Shown in pieces: positions 34,731 through 44,154 of a stretch of DNA of 64,000 nt (the stretch's first letter is position 1; every line of letters starts with the position of its first letter). Under the pieces are notes generated by a model. The model made no database searches. It had not been told where the DNA came from and saw only the letters and a list, made by a program, of their open reading frames with translations. Origin of the DNA: Flavobacterium taihuense (GTDB lineage Bacteria; Bacteroidota; Bacteroidia; Flavobacteriales; Flavobacteriaceae); NCBI RefSeq assembly GCF_019351435.1, contig NZ_JAHWYN010000002.1:248001-312000 (forward strand), in the 5' to 3' direction. The position numbers and the translations under genes were made by a program.

Positions 34731-35429
34731 TTACAATCCAGGGTTTAGGGTTTGTTCGAATAAATTGACATCTATTGCATCTATGACATCGTAATTCCCA
34801 ATTTTGGTGCGGCGCAAAACCGTTAGGTGCGAACCCGAGTTCATCGCTTTTCCAAAATCATAAGCTAATGAACGGATGTAAGTACCTTTGCTGCAAACGA
34901 CTCTAAAATCGACTTCGGGAAGTGCGATTCTAGTGATTTCAAATTCGTGAATGGTAGTTTTTCTGGAGGCAATTTCTACAGTTTCTCCAGCGCGCGCATG
35001 TTCGTATAAGCGAATGCCGTCTTTTTTTATAGCCGAAAAAATAGGTGGTTTTTGGTCAATTTCGCCCAAAAACTGTTTTACGGTTTCGTGTATGAGGGAT
35101 TCTGTGATATGTTCTGTTGGGAAATTTTGGTCAATTTCGGTTTCCAAATCATAGGATGGAGTAGTGGCTCCAATGTAAAAAGTTCCTATATATTCTTTGG
35201 CTTGACCTTGTAATTCGGAAATTTTTTTGGTAAATTTTCCTGTGCAAACTAATAATAATCCAGAAGCTAATGGGTCTAAAGTACCAGCGTGTCCAATCTT
35301 GAATTTTTTTGGCAATCCTGCTTTATTGATAAGCGCATATTTTAGCTTGTTTACCGCTTGGAAAGAAGTAAAATGCAAGGGTTTGTCTATCAATAGAATT
35401 TGCCCGTTTAAAAAATCTTCAGTTGTCAT
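34731..35429 (-). CDS. truB: tRNA pseudouridine(55) synthase
   Basis: 232 residues. The catalytic aspartate lies in GHAGTLDPLASGLLLVCTG. LLIDKPLHFTSFQAVNKLK-type N-terminus and the motif SKGTYIRSLAYDFG are diagnostic. Makes pseudouridine 55 in the T-loop of tRNAs. The C-terminal PUA domain is reduced. Start overlaps the uppP stop by one base (TAATG), so the two are coupled. Confidence 0.96.
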   Translation of the reverse strand: MTTEDFLNGQILLIDKPLHFTSFQAVNKLKYALINKAGLPKKFKIGHAGTLDPLASGLLLVCTGKFTKKISELQGQAKEYIGTFYIGATTPSYDLETEIDQNFPTEHITESLIHETVKQFLGEIDQKPPIFSAIKKDGIRLYEHARAGETVEIASRKTTIHEFEITRIALPEVDFRVVCSKGTYIRSLAYDFGKAMNSGSHLTVLRRTKIGNYDVIDAIDVNLFEQTLNPGL

Positions 35430-36226
35430 TAAATTACAGTCAAAGGATGAATGAAATAATGAATTGCCAACAAAACAATTCCTGCGATAATACGATAGTA
35501 ACCAAAAATTTTAAACCCGTTTTTTGTCAAAAACCCGATAAAACTTTTAATAGCCAAAAGCGCCACTATGAAAGCAATCACATTTCCTATAATCAAAAAA
35601 TTGATTTGGTCGTGAGACAATACAAAACCATCTTTGTAATAATCGTAACACTTTTTTGCTGTTGCTCCAAGCATTGTAGGTACTGCGAGAAAGAAAGAGA
35701 ATTCAGCAGCTGTTGTGCGAGACAATTTTTGTGACATTCCTCCAACAATCGTAGCGCCACTTCTGGAAACACCGGGAATCATGGCAAGGCATTGAAACAT
35801 CCCTATTTTGAAGGCTTGTAAATACGTGATTTCTTTCGTGGTTTCTGATGCGTTTGGTTTATTGAACCAATCATCGACTTTTAATAAAATAATTCCACCG
35901 ATCAAGAGTGAAACCGCTACCGTGACCGGACTTTCCAATAAGGTATCTATTTTTTTGCTGAAAAGCAGTCCGAAAACAACGGCAGGAATAAAAGCAACCA
36001 ATAATTTGAAGTAAAAATCAAATGATTGAAAAAAGCGTTTGAAATATAAAACAACCACAGATAAGATTGCTCCTAATTGAATTACGATGGTGAAAAGTTT
36101 GGTGAAAGGATCATGCTCAATTCCGAAAAATGTAGATCCAAGAATAAGATGTCCGGTTGATGAAACGGGCAAAAACTCTGTAATTCCTTCGATGATTGCA
36201 AGGAGGATAGCTTGTAATGTATTCAT
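35429..36226 (-). CDS. uppP: Undecaprenyl-diphosphatase
   Basis: 265 residues, about eight TM helices. Both family signatures are present: [19 protein letters not shown] near the N-terminus and [14 protein letters not shown] in the middle. Recycles undecaprenyl pyrophosphate to the carrier lipid for peptidoglycan synthesis; BacA-type. Second to last in the operon ftsX, DUF3098, uppP, truB. Confidence 0.97.
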   Translation of the reverse strand: MNTLQAILLAIIEGITEFLPVSSTGHLILGSTFFGIEHDPFTKLFTIVIQLGAILSVVVLYFKRFFQSFDFYFKLLVAFIPAVVFGLLFSKKIDTLLESPVTVAVSLLIGGIILLKVDDWFNKPNASETTKEITYLQAFKIGMFQCLAMIPGVSRSGATIVGGMSQKLSRTTAAEFSFFLAVPTMLGATAKKCYDYYKDGFVLSHDQINFLIIGNVIAFIVALLAIKSFIGFLTKNGFKIFGYYRIIAGIVLLAIHYFIHPLTVI

Positions 36227-36235
36227 TTTTGAGAA

Positions 36236-36301
36236 AGTTTTCAGTTTTTAGCTTTCAGTTTTCAGTCTGTTGTTAACTGAAGACTGAAATCTGAACACTG
36301 T
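36236..36301. repeat. Short TTTCAGT-type microrepeats between uppP and DUF3098 gene
   Basis: Alternating TTTTCAGTTTTTAGC and ACTGAAGACTGAAATCTGAA units that can pair imperfectly. Similar spacers lie at 31921-31980 and 36600-36650. Confidence 0.5.
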
Positions 36302-36544
36302 TTACTGTTTTTTAGTATTTTTAAGAATGGCATAAATGGTGATCCCAAAACCAATTAAAACGGTAGTTGGAGCCAGACGAATTCTTCGGAAATCAAAAAC
36401 AGAGTCGTTGAAAACATTAGGGTCGTCACTACCTCCGCCAGACATTAGTATAAAACCCAATGCAATTACACCGATTCCGATTAATAGGATTGTATAGTTT
36501 ATTTTTTCAAAAAGGAATTCGTGTTTGTGTTCTTCGTTTTTCAT
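36302..36544 (-). CDS. DUF3098 membrane protein
   Basis: 80 residues with two TM helices (about 18-34 and 58-73) joined by a loop with GGGSDDPNVFNDSVFDFRRI, the conserved part of this Bacteroidetes family. Always found between ftsX and uppP in Flavobacteriia as far as I recall, which hints at a cell-envelope role. Function unknown. Confidence 0.9.
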   Translation of the reverse strand: MKNEEHKHEFLFEKINYTILLIGIGVIALGFILMSGGGSDDPNVFNDSVFDFRRIRLAPTTVLIGFGITIYAILKNTKKQ

Positions 36545-36595
36545 TTTGTCATTGCGAGGGGTTGCGAGGCACGAAGCAAAGCAATCTCATCCTCA
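36545..36595. repeat. Dispersed repeat CATTGCGAGGGGTTGCGAGG
   Basis: The unit TCATTGCGAGG...CACGAAGCAAAGCAATCTCA is a well-known type of intergenic repeat in Flavobacterium genomes. A diverged relative may lie at 17420-17440. Confidence 0.5.
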
Positions 36596-36651
36596 GTTTT
36601 AAGTTTATGTTTTATAACTGAAATCTGCAGTTTAAAATCTGCGATCTAATA

Positions 36652-37527
36652 TTAATATAGGTCGTCTGTTCTTAAATTTAAGAAACGTTGTGTGGCAAAA
36701 TAAGTGCTTAACCAAGTAATTAAGACGCCAAGTCCAAATACGGCAACTAGTACAAGTCCAATTAGTAATTTATCATCTAAGATTCCAAGGTCAGGAAAAT
36801 TGTTTTCCAGATAAATCAAAACACCAATTAAAGCAATAATAGCAAGACCTGCACCAATCATCCCTAGTTTGATGCTTCGCATTACAAATGGTTTTCGGAT
36901 AAAAGCTTTTGTGGCGCCCACCATCTGCATTGTTTTGATAATAAATCGATTGGAATATATCGAAAGTCGCAACGAACTATTGATTAAAAGTACCGCTATA
37001 AATGTCAAGAATGCACTGATGATTAATATCCACATACTGACTTTTTTGATGTTGTCGTTTACCAAGTTTACCAATTGTTTATCGTAAACAATGTCAGAAA
37101 TCATTGGATTTTTGCGCAAACGGGACTCGATTTTTGCGATACTGTCACGAACAACGTAATCGGCTTTTAAGTGGATGTCGTATGAGTTTTGCAACGGATT
37201 TTCACCCAAGAAGGTTACAAAATCTTCGCCAATAATATCAGTATGCTCTTTGGCGGCCTGTTCTTTGGAAACATAGACAAAAGATCTGGAAAACTTGGTC
37301 GTTTTCAATTCCTGACCAAAGGCTTTTAGAATAGTGTCATTGGCTTCGTTTTTGAAAAAAACAGTCATTGCTATTTTTTCTCTGAAGTCATCGGCTAGTT
37401 TTTTGGAATTGATAATAAAAAATCCCAATATGCCTAGTAGAAACAATACTAAGAATACACTTAGTACTACTGAAAAATAAGAGGAAATTAACCTGCGTTT
37501 TTGAAACTTTTCAAAGGATGAACTCAT
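36652..37527 (-). CDS. ftsX: Cell-division permease FtsX
   Basis: 291 residues with the FtsX plan: cytoplasmic N-terminus, TM1 (about 18-38), extracellular domain (about 40-160), then three TM helices around residues 165-190, 216-236 and 255-280. The segment GATKAFIRKPFVMRSIKLGM lies between TM2 and TM3. Works with FtsE to control peptidoglycan hydrolases at the septum. ftsE is not adjacent here. First gene of the operon that continues with DUF3098, uppP and truB. Confidence 0.93.
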   Translation of the reverse strand: MSSSFEKFQKRRLISSYFSVVLSVFLVLFLLGILGFFIINSKKLADDFREKIAMTVFFKNEANDTILKAFGQELKTTKFSRSFVYVSKEQAAKEHTDIIGEDFVTFLGENPLQNSYDIHLKADYVVRDSIAKIESRLRKNPMISDIVYDKQLVNLVNDNIKKVSMWILIISAFLTFIAVLLINSSLRLSIYSNRFIIKTMQMVGATKAFIRKPFVMRSIKLGMIGAGLAIIALIGVLIYLENNFPDLGILDDKLLIGLVLVAVFGLGVLITWLSTYFATQRFLNLRTDDLY

Positions 37528-37753
37528 AGTATATCTAAATTACGGGGTAAAAATAATAAACATATTCTTTAATTTGAAGTTAATAACTCCCAAAGTTTTA
37601 ACTTTCGTACAATAAACGTAAATTTGGCACCTAAAAATAGTCATCGTGAGAAAGTCTTTGCGGCTTTGTCTCTTTGTTCCTTTGCAATTTTTATAAAAAT
37701 GACTTGAGTATGCGATAGCATGACTCCGTCAAAAAAAACATTAAGAAAGTAGA

Positions 37754-40700
37754 ATGAAATACAATCCGAACGAAATAGAAGCCAAATGGCAAAAATACTG
37801 GGCTGACAATAAAACTTTTGCAGCCAAAAACGATTCAGACAAACCAAAACATTATGTGCTGGATATGTTTCCTTATCCGTCTGGAGCGGGACTGCACGTG
37901 GGGCATCCGCTAGGGTACATCGCATCGGACGTGTATTCTAGGTACAAAAGACATCAAGGTTTTAATGTTTTGCACCCAATGGGGTATGACAGTTTTGGGT
38001 TGCCGGCGGAGCAATATGCAATTCAGACTGGGCAACGTCCTGAGGACACGACTTCGGTAAATATTGATGGTGGTGTGGACAAAGAAGGAAAAGTGATTGC
38101 AGGTTACAGAAAACAGTTGGACAAAATAGGATTTTCATTTGATTGGGATCGTGAAGTGCGTACTTCGAATCCCGATTATTACAAGCACACGCAATGGATT
38201 TTTATCCAATTGTTTAATTCTTGGTACAATAAAAATACTGATAAGGCTGAGGATATTTCGACTTTGACTTCGATTTTTTCTGCAGAAGGAAATGCGAATG
38301 TAAATGCGGTCTGTGACGATAATATTGATGTGTTTTCGGCAAATGAATGGAATGCTTTCGCAAAAGAACAACAGGAGAAAATTTTGTTGCAATACCGATT
38401 GACGTATTTGGCAGAGACCGAAGTGAACTGGTGTCCGGGATTGGGAACGGTTTTGGCGAATGACGAAATCGTAAACGGTGTTTCGGAACGTGGCGGTTAT
38501 CCTGTGATTCGTAAAAAAATGACGCAATGGAGTATGCGAATTTCGGCTTATGCAGAACGTTTGTTGCAAGGTTTAAATGATATTGACTGGAGTGAAAGTA
38601 TTAAAGAAAGCCAAAGAAACTGGATTGGAAAATCGGTAGGGGCGATGGTAGATTTCAATGTGTTGCCATCAACCAACAACCAACAACCAACAACTATTTC
38701 GGTATTCACAACTCGTCCTGATACGATTTTCGGAGTTACATTCATGACTTTGGCACCGGAACATGAATTGGTAGCACAAATCACGACTCCAGAACAAAAA
38801 GCAGCAGTTGAAGCTTATATTGAAAAAACAGCCAAACGTTCCGAAAGAGAGCGTATGGCCGATGTAAAAACTATTTCGGGAGTTTTCACTGGAGCTTTTG
38901 CAGAGCATCCGTTTACCAAAGAACCGATTCCGGTTTGGATTGGGGATTATGTTTTGGCTGGATACGGAACAGGTGCCGTGATGGCGGTTCCTTGCGGTGA
39001 CGAAAGAGATTATGCTTTTGCGAATTTTTTCAAAGGACAAAACGGAATGCAGGAAATCAAGAACATTTTTGCGAATGTGGATATTTCCAAAGAAGCTTTT
39101 GGTTCTAAAGACAATGTAGAAATTGCCAATTCGGATTTCCTAAACGGACTGAATTACAAGGAAGCAACCAAAAAGATAATTGAAGAACTTGAGAAAATAG
39201 GTCAAGGAAAAGGGAAAATCAATTACCGTTTGCGTGATGCGGTTTTCTCCCGTCAGCGTTATTGGGGAGAGCCTTTCCCTGTGTATTATGTGAATGGCTT
39301 GCCGCAAATGATCGATGCGCAACATTTGCCTATCATCTTGCCTGAAGTAGAGAAATATTTACCAACCGAAGACGGATTGCCTCCATTAGGAAATGCAACG
39401 ATTTGGGCTTGGGATAGTAAAAAGTTGATGGTTGTTGGTTGTGAGTTGATAGATAATGTGACCGTTTTTCCATTGGAATTAAACACGATGCCGGGTTGGG
39501 CGGGAAGTTCTTGGTATTGGATGCGTTATATGGATGCACATAATGAAAATGAATTTGCCAGTGCAGAAGCCTTAAAATATTGGGAAAGCGTGGATTTATA
39601 CATTGGTGGAAGTGAACATGCTACAGGTCACTTATTGTATTCCCGTTTTTGGAACAAATTCCTAAAGGATAAAGGTTTTGCACCAACCGAAGAACCATTC
39701 AAGAAGCTGATTAATCAGGGAATGATTTTGGGGATGAGTGCGTTTGTTTATAGAGTCCATGGTGTAATAATGTCTGATCCGAATGAAGGGTTTAGTGTGC
39801 TAAGTCCAGAAATGCCTACTTTATTTATTTCAAAATCAAAATATGATAAAATCAAAAAAGGAGATGAAGATGAAAGTGAGAAAACAAGAGCTATTTATTT
39901 GAAGCAGATTAATGATGCTTTTCCAAACATACACATTAATTTGGGCAGTATTGAAGTTTCTGAAATTCATGTAGATGTTTCAATGGTAAATTCTTCTGAT
40001 GAGCTGGATATTGAAAAATTTAAAGATTGGAGAGAATATTACGCTAATGCTAAATTTATTACTGAAGACAACGGAAAATATATAGTTGGTCGTGAAGTCG
40101 AAAAAATGTCGAAATCCAAATACAATGTAGTAACTCCGGATGATATTTGTAATGAATATGGAGCAGATACGTTGCGTTTGTATGAAATGTTCTTAGGACC
40201 ATTAGAACAAGCGAAACCTTGGAACACGGCTGGTATTTCGGGAGTTTTTGGTTTCTTGAAAAAACTATGTCGTTTGTATTTTGATGATAATGGTTTGATT
40301 GTTACCAATGACGAACCAACGAAAGACAACCTAAAATCATTGCACAAAACCATCAAGAAAGTGGCTGAGGATATCGAGAATTTCTCTTTCAATACTTCGG
40401 TTTCGCAGTTTATGATTTGCGTGAATGAATTGTCAGCGCAAAATTGTCATTCTCGTGCGATTTTGGAGCCATTAGCGATTGTGATTTCTCCTTATGCACC
40501 GCATATTGCCGAAGAATTATGGTCGTTGTTAGGGAATACGGATTCTATTGCAACGGTGCCTTTTCCAGCTTTGGAAGAAAAACATTTGGTAGAAAGCGAT
40601 AAGGAATATCCTGTTTCTTTCAACGGAAAAATGCGTTTTACGATCAATTTGCCTTTGGATTTAACCAAAGAACAAATTGAGGAAATCGTAATGAAAGACG

Positions 40701-40783
40701 AAAGAACCATCAAACAACTGGACGGTAAAACGCCAAATAAGGTGATTATCGTTCCGGGGAAGATTATCAATTTGGTGGGATAG
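37754..40783 (+). CDS. leuS: Leucyl-tRNA synthetase
   Basis: 1009 residues. HIGH motif as HVGH in YPSGAGLHVGHPLGY, editing domain with VFTTRPDTIFGVT, KMSKS motif in EVEKMSKSKYNVVTPDD. Two short segments in the protein appear to come from intergenic microrepeats: STNNQQPTTI before VFTTRPDT (38666-38694) and KLMVVGCELI before the LNTMPGWAGSSWYW motif (39424-39449). The extra domain before KMSKS (about residues 660-770) is usual in Flavobacteriia. Single gene, divergent from ftsX. Confidence 0.97.
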   Translation: MKYNPNEIEAKWQKYWADNKTFAAKNDSDKPKHYVLDMFPYPSGAGLHVGHPLGYIASDVYSRYKRHQGFNVLHPMGYDSFGLPAEQYAIQTGQRPEDTTSVNIDGGVDKEGKVIAGYRKQLDKIGFSFDWDREVRTSNPDYYKHTQWIFIQLFNSWYNKNTDKAEDISTLTSIFSAEGNANVNAVCDDNIDVFSANEWNAFAKEQQEKILLQYRLTYLAETEVNWCPGLGTVLANDEIVNGVSERGGYPVIRKKMTQWSMRISAYAERLLQGLNDIDWSESIKESQRNWIGKSVGAMVDFNVLPSTNNQQPTTISVFTTRPDTIFGVTFMTLAPEHELVAQITTPEQKAAVEAYIEKTAKRSERERMADVKTISGVFTGAFAEHPFTKEPIPVWIGDYVLAGYGTGAVMAVPCGDERDYAFANFFKGQNGMQEIKNIFANVDISKEAFGSKDNVEIANSDFLNGLNYKEATKKIIEELEKIGQGKGKINYRLRDAVFSRQRYWGEPFPVYYVNGLPQMIDAQHLPIILPEVEKYLPTEDGLPPLGNATIWAWDSKKLMVVGCELIDNVTVFPLELNTMPGWAGSSWYWMRYMDAHNENEFASAEALKYWESVDLYIGGSEHATGHLLYSRFWNKFLKDKGFAPTEEPFKKLINQGMILGMSAFVYRVHGVIMSDPNEGFSVLSPEMPTLFISKSKYDKIKKGDEDESEKTRAIYLKQINDAFPNIHINLGSIEVSEIHVDVSMVNSSDELDIEKFKDWREYYANAKFITEDNGKYIVGREVEKMSKSKYNVVTPDDICNEYGADTLRLYEMFLGPLEQAKPWNTAGISGVFGFLKKLCRLYFDDNGLIVTNDEPTKDNLKSLHKTIKKVAEDIENFSFNTSVSQFMICVNELSAQNCHSRAILEPLAIVISPYAPHIAEELWSLLGNTDSIATVPFPALEEKHLVESDKEYPVSFNGKMRFTINLPLDLTKEQIEEIVMKDERTIKQLDGKTPNKVIIVPGKIINLVG
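38666..38694 (+). repeat. AACCAACAACCAACAACC microrepeat inside leuS
   Basis: Reads CCATCAACCAACAACC and onward in frame, encoding STNNQQPTT between conserved parts of the editing domain. The same kind of unit stands in the asnS-rpoN spacer. Confidence 0.6.
39424..39449 (+). repeat. TTGATGGTTGTTGGTTG microrepeat inside leuS
   Basis: Reverse-oriented relative of the unit at 38666, in frame and encoding LMVVGCELI. Shorter and less certain than the first, since residues like these also occur at this place in relatives. Confidence 0.35.
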
Positions 40784-40837
40784 AAAGAAATCAAATTTCA
40801 ATTTCAATAGCAATTGATGGAGAAATAAATCCAAAAA

Positions 40838-40881
40838 ATAAATTCCAAATTCCAATTTTACGATTGGGTTTGGAATTTTTT
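40838..40881. terminator. Stem-loop after leuS (AAATTCCAAA / TTTGGAATTT)
   Basis: AAATTCCAAA and TTTGGAATTT flank a loop TTCCAATTTTACGATTGGG and are followed by a T-run. The same element recurs after the next gene at 41699-41741. Confidence 0.65.
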
Positions 40882-40991
40882 TTGGATTTTTATGTTATAG
40901 TTTAACAATAATTTACAGATGACAAGATGACATTTATTTAAATTTGGTTTGTAATTTGATGTTTGTTTAGAAACAGAAAAAAAACAAAAAT

Positions 40992-41678
40992 ATGGGAATG
41001 AGTTATTTGATTCTTGCAGGTGCGATCATGCTGGCAAGTTGGTTAGTGAGTTCTACACTAAAAAGTAAATTTGAATTTTACTCCAAAATACATTTGCAAA
41101 ACGGGATGTCGGGTGCCGAAATCGCAGAGAAAATGCTCGCCGATAACGGAATTCGGGACGTGCGGGTGATTTCAACACCAGGACAGCTGACAGATCATTA
41201 CAATCCAGTGGATAAAACAGTTAATTTAAGTGAGGCAGTTTACAATCAACGCAATGCTGCGGCTGCGGCTGTTGCGGCGCATGAATGCGGGCATGCGGTA
41301 CAGCATGCTGTGGGTTATCAATGGCTGACGATGCGTTCTCAATTGGTGCCAATTGTAAATGTGGCTTCGTCATATATGCAATGGATTTTATTGGCAGGAA
41401 TCTTGATGCTTCGAACTTTTCCGCAATTGTTATTGGTGGGGATTGTTATTTTTGCAGCAACGACTTTGTTTTCTATCATCACCTTGCCGGTAGAATATGA
41501 TGCTAGCAACAGAGCTCTGGCGTGGTTAGAGAACAAAAACATGCTGACACAGCAAGAGCAGGCTGGAGCGAAAGATTCCTTAAAATGGGCAGCCAGAACG
41601 TATGTGGTTGCAGCGTTGGGGTCGATAGCTACTTTGTTGTATTATGTCTCTATTTATATGGGAGGCAGAAGAAATTAA
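40992..41678 (+). CDS. Membrane zinc metallopeptidase, YugP type
   Basis: 228 residues with three to four TM helices. The zinc motif HEXXH variant is HECGH in AAVAAHECGHAVQHAVGYQW; glutamate ligand candidates follow in the region EYDASNRALAWLE. The start MGMSYLILAGAIMLASWLVS and GMSGAEIAEKMLADNGI match the YugP family (Zn_peptidase_2). Likely degrades membrane proteins; substrate unknown. Confidence 0.9.
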   Translation: MGMSYLILAGAIMLASWLVSSTLKSKFEFYSKIHLQNGMSGAEIAEKMLADNGIRDVRVISTPGQLTDHYNPVDKTVNLSEAVYNQRNAAAAAVAAHECGHAVQHAVGYQWLTMRSQLVPIVNVASSYMQWILLAGILMLRTFPQLLLVGIVIFAATTLFSIITLPVEYDASNRALAWLENKNMLTQQEQAGAKDSLKWAARTYVVAALGSIATLLYYVSIYMGGRRN

Positions 41679-41698
41679 AAAAGAAATAGTTCAAATAA

Positions 41699-41741
41699 AA
41701 AATTCCAAATTCCAATTTTACAATCGGGATTTGGAATTTTT
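41699..41741. terminator. Second copy of the AAATTCCAAA stem-loop
   Basis: AAATTCCAAATTCCAATTTT and ATTTGGAATTTTT, nearly identical to 40838-40881. Lies between the converging peptidase and hemD genes. Confidence 0.65.
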
Positions 41742-41784
41742 ATTGTTATTGAAATTGCAATTGTTATTGCCATTTCATAGAAAT

Positions 41785-42534
41785 CTATTTTCCTTTATTT
41801 GCTTCAGCAATATATTTTTCTAAAGCCATAGTCATCGATGGAGTTCCAGGTGTTGGAGCCATAATGTCTATTCGTAGTCCATGATCTAAGGCTTCTTTTT
41901 GGGTTGTGCTTCCAAAAACAGCAATTCGAGTATTGTTTTGTTCAAAATCAGGGAAGTTTTTGTATAATGATTTGATTCCGGTTGGACTAAAGAAAGCCAA
42001 AACATCGTAATAAACATCGGCTAAATCAGATAAGTCGCTCATAACCGTTTTATAAAAAGTAGCTGGAGTCCAATCTACTTTTAAAGCGTTTAATGTTACA
42101 GGGATATCTGCGTTTAATTGGTCTGATGCTGGTAATAGGAATTTTTCGTCTTTGTATTTTTTGATTAAAGGCGATAAATCAGCAAAATCTTTTGGGCCTA
42201 CATAAATTTTTCGTTTTCTGTATACTACGTATTTTTGCAGGTAAAATGCGATTGCTTCAGATTGGCAGAAGTATTTTAGTCCTTCAGGAACTTTATAGCG
42301 CATTTCGTCTGCTACTCTAAAAAAATGATCGACACCATTTTTACTTGTTAATATAATAGCTGTGAAGTTGTTGAGATCGATTTTTTGCAGTCTAATCTCT
42401 TTTGCGCTTACTCCTTCTACGTGAATAAAAGGTCTGAAATCAATTTTCACTTTATGCTTTTGTTGCAGCTCAAAGTATGGAGAATTTTCCACTTTAGGTT
42501 CTGGTTGTGATACCAAAATTGTTTTCACTTTCAT
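41785..42534 (-). CDS. hemD: Uroporphyrinogen-III synthase
   Basis: 249 residues. Two alternating Rossmann-like halves; the motifs FTAIILTSKNGVDHFFRVAD and DVLAFFSPTGIKSLYKNFPD, AVFGSTTQKEALDHGL are typical of HemD. Cyclises hydroxymethylbilane to uroporphyrinogen III in haem synthesis. Downstream of the DUF4271 gene with a gap of 13 bases, a neighbour pair seen in other Flavobacteriia. Confidence 0.88.
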   Translation of the reverse strand: MKVKTILVSQPEPKVENSPYFELQQKHKVKIDFRPFIHVEGVSAKEIRLQKIDLNNFTAIILTSKNGVDHFFRVADEMRYKVPEGLKYFCQSEAIAFYLQKYVVYRKRKIYVGPKDFADLSPLIKKYKDEKFLLPASDQLNADIPVTLNALKVDWTPATFYKTVMSDLSDLADVYYDVLAFFSPTGIKSLYKNFPDFEQNNTRIAVFGSTTQKEALDHGLRIDIMAPTPGTPSMTMALEKYIAEANKGK

Positions 42535-42547
42535 ATTTAAATAATTT

Positions 42548-43219
42548 CTAAACGCTACCTTTTGTAAACCAATAATACATAAAATAATAGGGTGCTATTT
42601 CAAGAGTGCAAAGGTATAAAATAAAATAAAACAACTTACCGAAAATTTCTTTTCTGTAATTTTTTATCGCGTATATATATAGTAAAATGTTCAAAACTAC
42701 TATACTATATAGAACTAGCATTGGAATATTTTTTAAAATAGATTCATAATAGAATAAAATGATGTCAATTGGCAGTAATAATAAGCCTACATAAGTGCGA
42801 TAGGTAACTTTCTGTAGGTTAAACTGTTCTATGAATTCTTCTATTTTGAATGTTGTTGCTATGATTTTTTCGATTAAAAACTTGGATAAAATGAAGTAAA
42901 TGACAAAAGTGAATATTTGGATGAATAAGATCCAGTCTGTTTTTGATCCATAGCCAAATTGGTTTAGTAAAATTTGTACAAAGAATGAAAAGGAAATAAT
43001 CTGAACAAAAAATAAAGAGATAGAAAACATCCCCATCAAGTGGCTGCTGTCTCTGTATATTCGGGTGTATTTATCGGAGAATATTAATTTAGTAAAATCT
43101 TCAAAACGGTTTTCATAAACGGATTTTGTTAAAGCAATGATGCCAAAAGCCATAATAAAAACTAGGGTTACCCAGTCATTAGTGTCGGTTATTCTAGGAT
43201 GAAGTACATGTTCTGTCAT
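42548..43219 (-). CDS. DUF4271 membrane protein
   Basis: 223 residues from the ATG at 43217-43219 (MTEHVLHPRITDTNDWVTLV); the frame extends to 43285 but the upstream part overlaps the likely promoter. About six TM helices; W-V-T-L N-terminus, SSHLMGMFSISLFFVQIISF and the end FILYLCTLEIAPYYFMYY fit DUF4271. Function unknown; conserved next to hemD in Bacteroidetes. Confidence 0.85.
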   Translation of the reverse strand: MTEHVLHPRITDTNDWVTLVFIMAFGIIALTKSVYENRFEDFTKLIFSDKYTRIYRDSSHLMGMFSISLFFVQIISFSFFVQILLNQFGYGSKTDWILFIQIFTFVIYFILSKFLIEKIIATTFKIEEFIEQFNLQKVTYRTYVGLLLLPIDIILFYYESILKNIPMLVLYSIVVLNILLYIYAIKNYRKEIFGKLFYFILYLCTLEIAPYYFMYYWFTKGSV

Positions 43220-43293
43220 AATTACAGCAAAATTAGTGATTTTTATAACATTATTTATTATAATTTTATAATAATCAAATGGCATAAAAAGGT

Positions 43294-43301
43294 TACTTTT
43301 G
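43294..43301 (+). promoter_or_regulatory. -7 element TACTTTTG for the glycosyltransferase gene
   Basis: Perfect TAnnTTTG 19 bases before the ATG at 43321. The -33 region has no clear TTG. Confidence 0.5.
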
Positions 43302-43320
43302 CACCGAAATTATACGAAAC

Positions 43321-44046
43321 ATGAACAATTCCATTGTTATAATTCCTACCTATAACGAAATTGAAAACGTTGAAAGCATTGTTAGAGCAGTGCTCTCTCA
43401 ACACAAACCTTTCCATGTCTTAATTATAGATGACAACTCTCCAGATCATACTGCAGATAAAGTGGTTTTGCTTCAGGCTGAGTTTAAGGATAGGTTGTTT
43501 TTGGAGAAAAGAGCTAAGAAATCTGGTCTTGGTACTGCTTATGTACATGGTTTTAAATGGGCATTGGAGAACAAATATGACTTTATTTTTGAAATGGATG
43601 CTGATTTTTCTCATAATCCTTATGATTTGGAGAAATTATATGATGCCTGTCATTTTGGTGATGCCGATTTGGCTATAGGCTCTCGTTATGTTACTGGGGT
43701 AAATGTTGTAAATTGGCCGTTGAGTCGCGTTTTAATGTCCTATTTTGCATCTGTTTATGTTCGAATGATTACGGGAATGAAAATACACGATGCGACTGCG
43801 GGATTTGTTTGTTATAAAAGAGCAGTGCTGGAGTCTATTAATCTGGATAAAATTAAATTTGTTGGGTATGCCTTTCAGATTGAAATGAAATACCGTACTT
43901 TTTGTAAGAAGTTCGCAATTACGGAAGTGCCCATTATCTTTACAGATAGAACCAAAGGGCAATCCAAAATGAGTAATTCGATAATAGTTGAAGCAGTATT
44001 TGGAGTGATATCACTGCGTTTAAAAAAGTTATTTAACAGTTTGTAA
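43321..44046 (+). CDS. Polyprenol-phosphate mannosyltransferase-like GT2
   Basis: 241 residues, no TM helix. GT-A fold with nucleotide-binding IIPTYNEIENVESIVR, VLIIDDNSPD and the DxD-type EMDADFSHNPYDL. The pattern and length match dolichyl-phosphate mannose synthase DPM1-type enzymes, which load a sugar on polyprenol phosphate for glycan or protein glycosylation. First of three plus-strand genes with pyrC and a DUF4296 gene. Confidence 0.88.
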   Translation: MNNSIVIIPTYNEIENVESIVRAVLSQHKPFHVLIIDDNSPDHTADKVVLLQAEFKDRLFLEKRAKKSGLGTAYVHGFKWALENKYDFIFEMDADFSHNPYDLEKLYDACHFGDADLAIGSRYVTGVNVVNWPLSRVLMSYFASVYVRMITGMKIHDATAGFVCYKRAVLESINLDKIKFVGYAFQIEMKYRTFCKKFAITEVPIIFTDRTKGQSKMSNSIIVEAVFGVISLRLKKLFNSL

Positions 44047-44154
44047 AAGAAAAGATACTATGAAATCGCTATGATTATAAACTTTGCATTAGCAAGAACA
44101 AATAAATTAAAGGCGATAACATATATGAAAACTAACAAATAAAATTCCACATAT

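Noticed and set aside
43420-43678. Alternative frames inside the glycosyltransferase gene
   Set aside because: Shadows of a clear GT2 gene.
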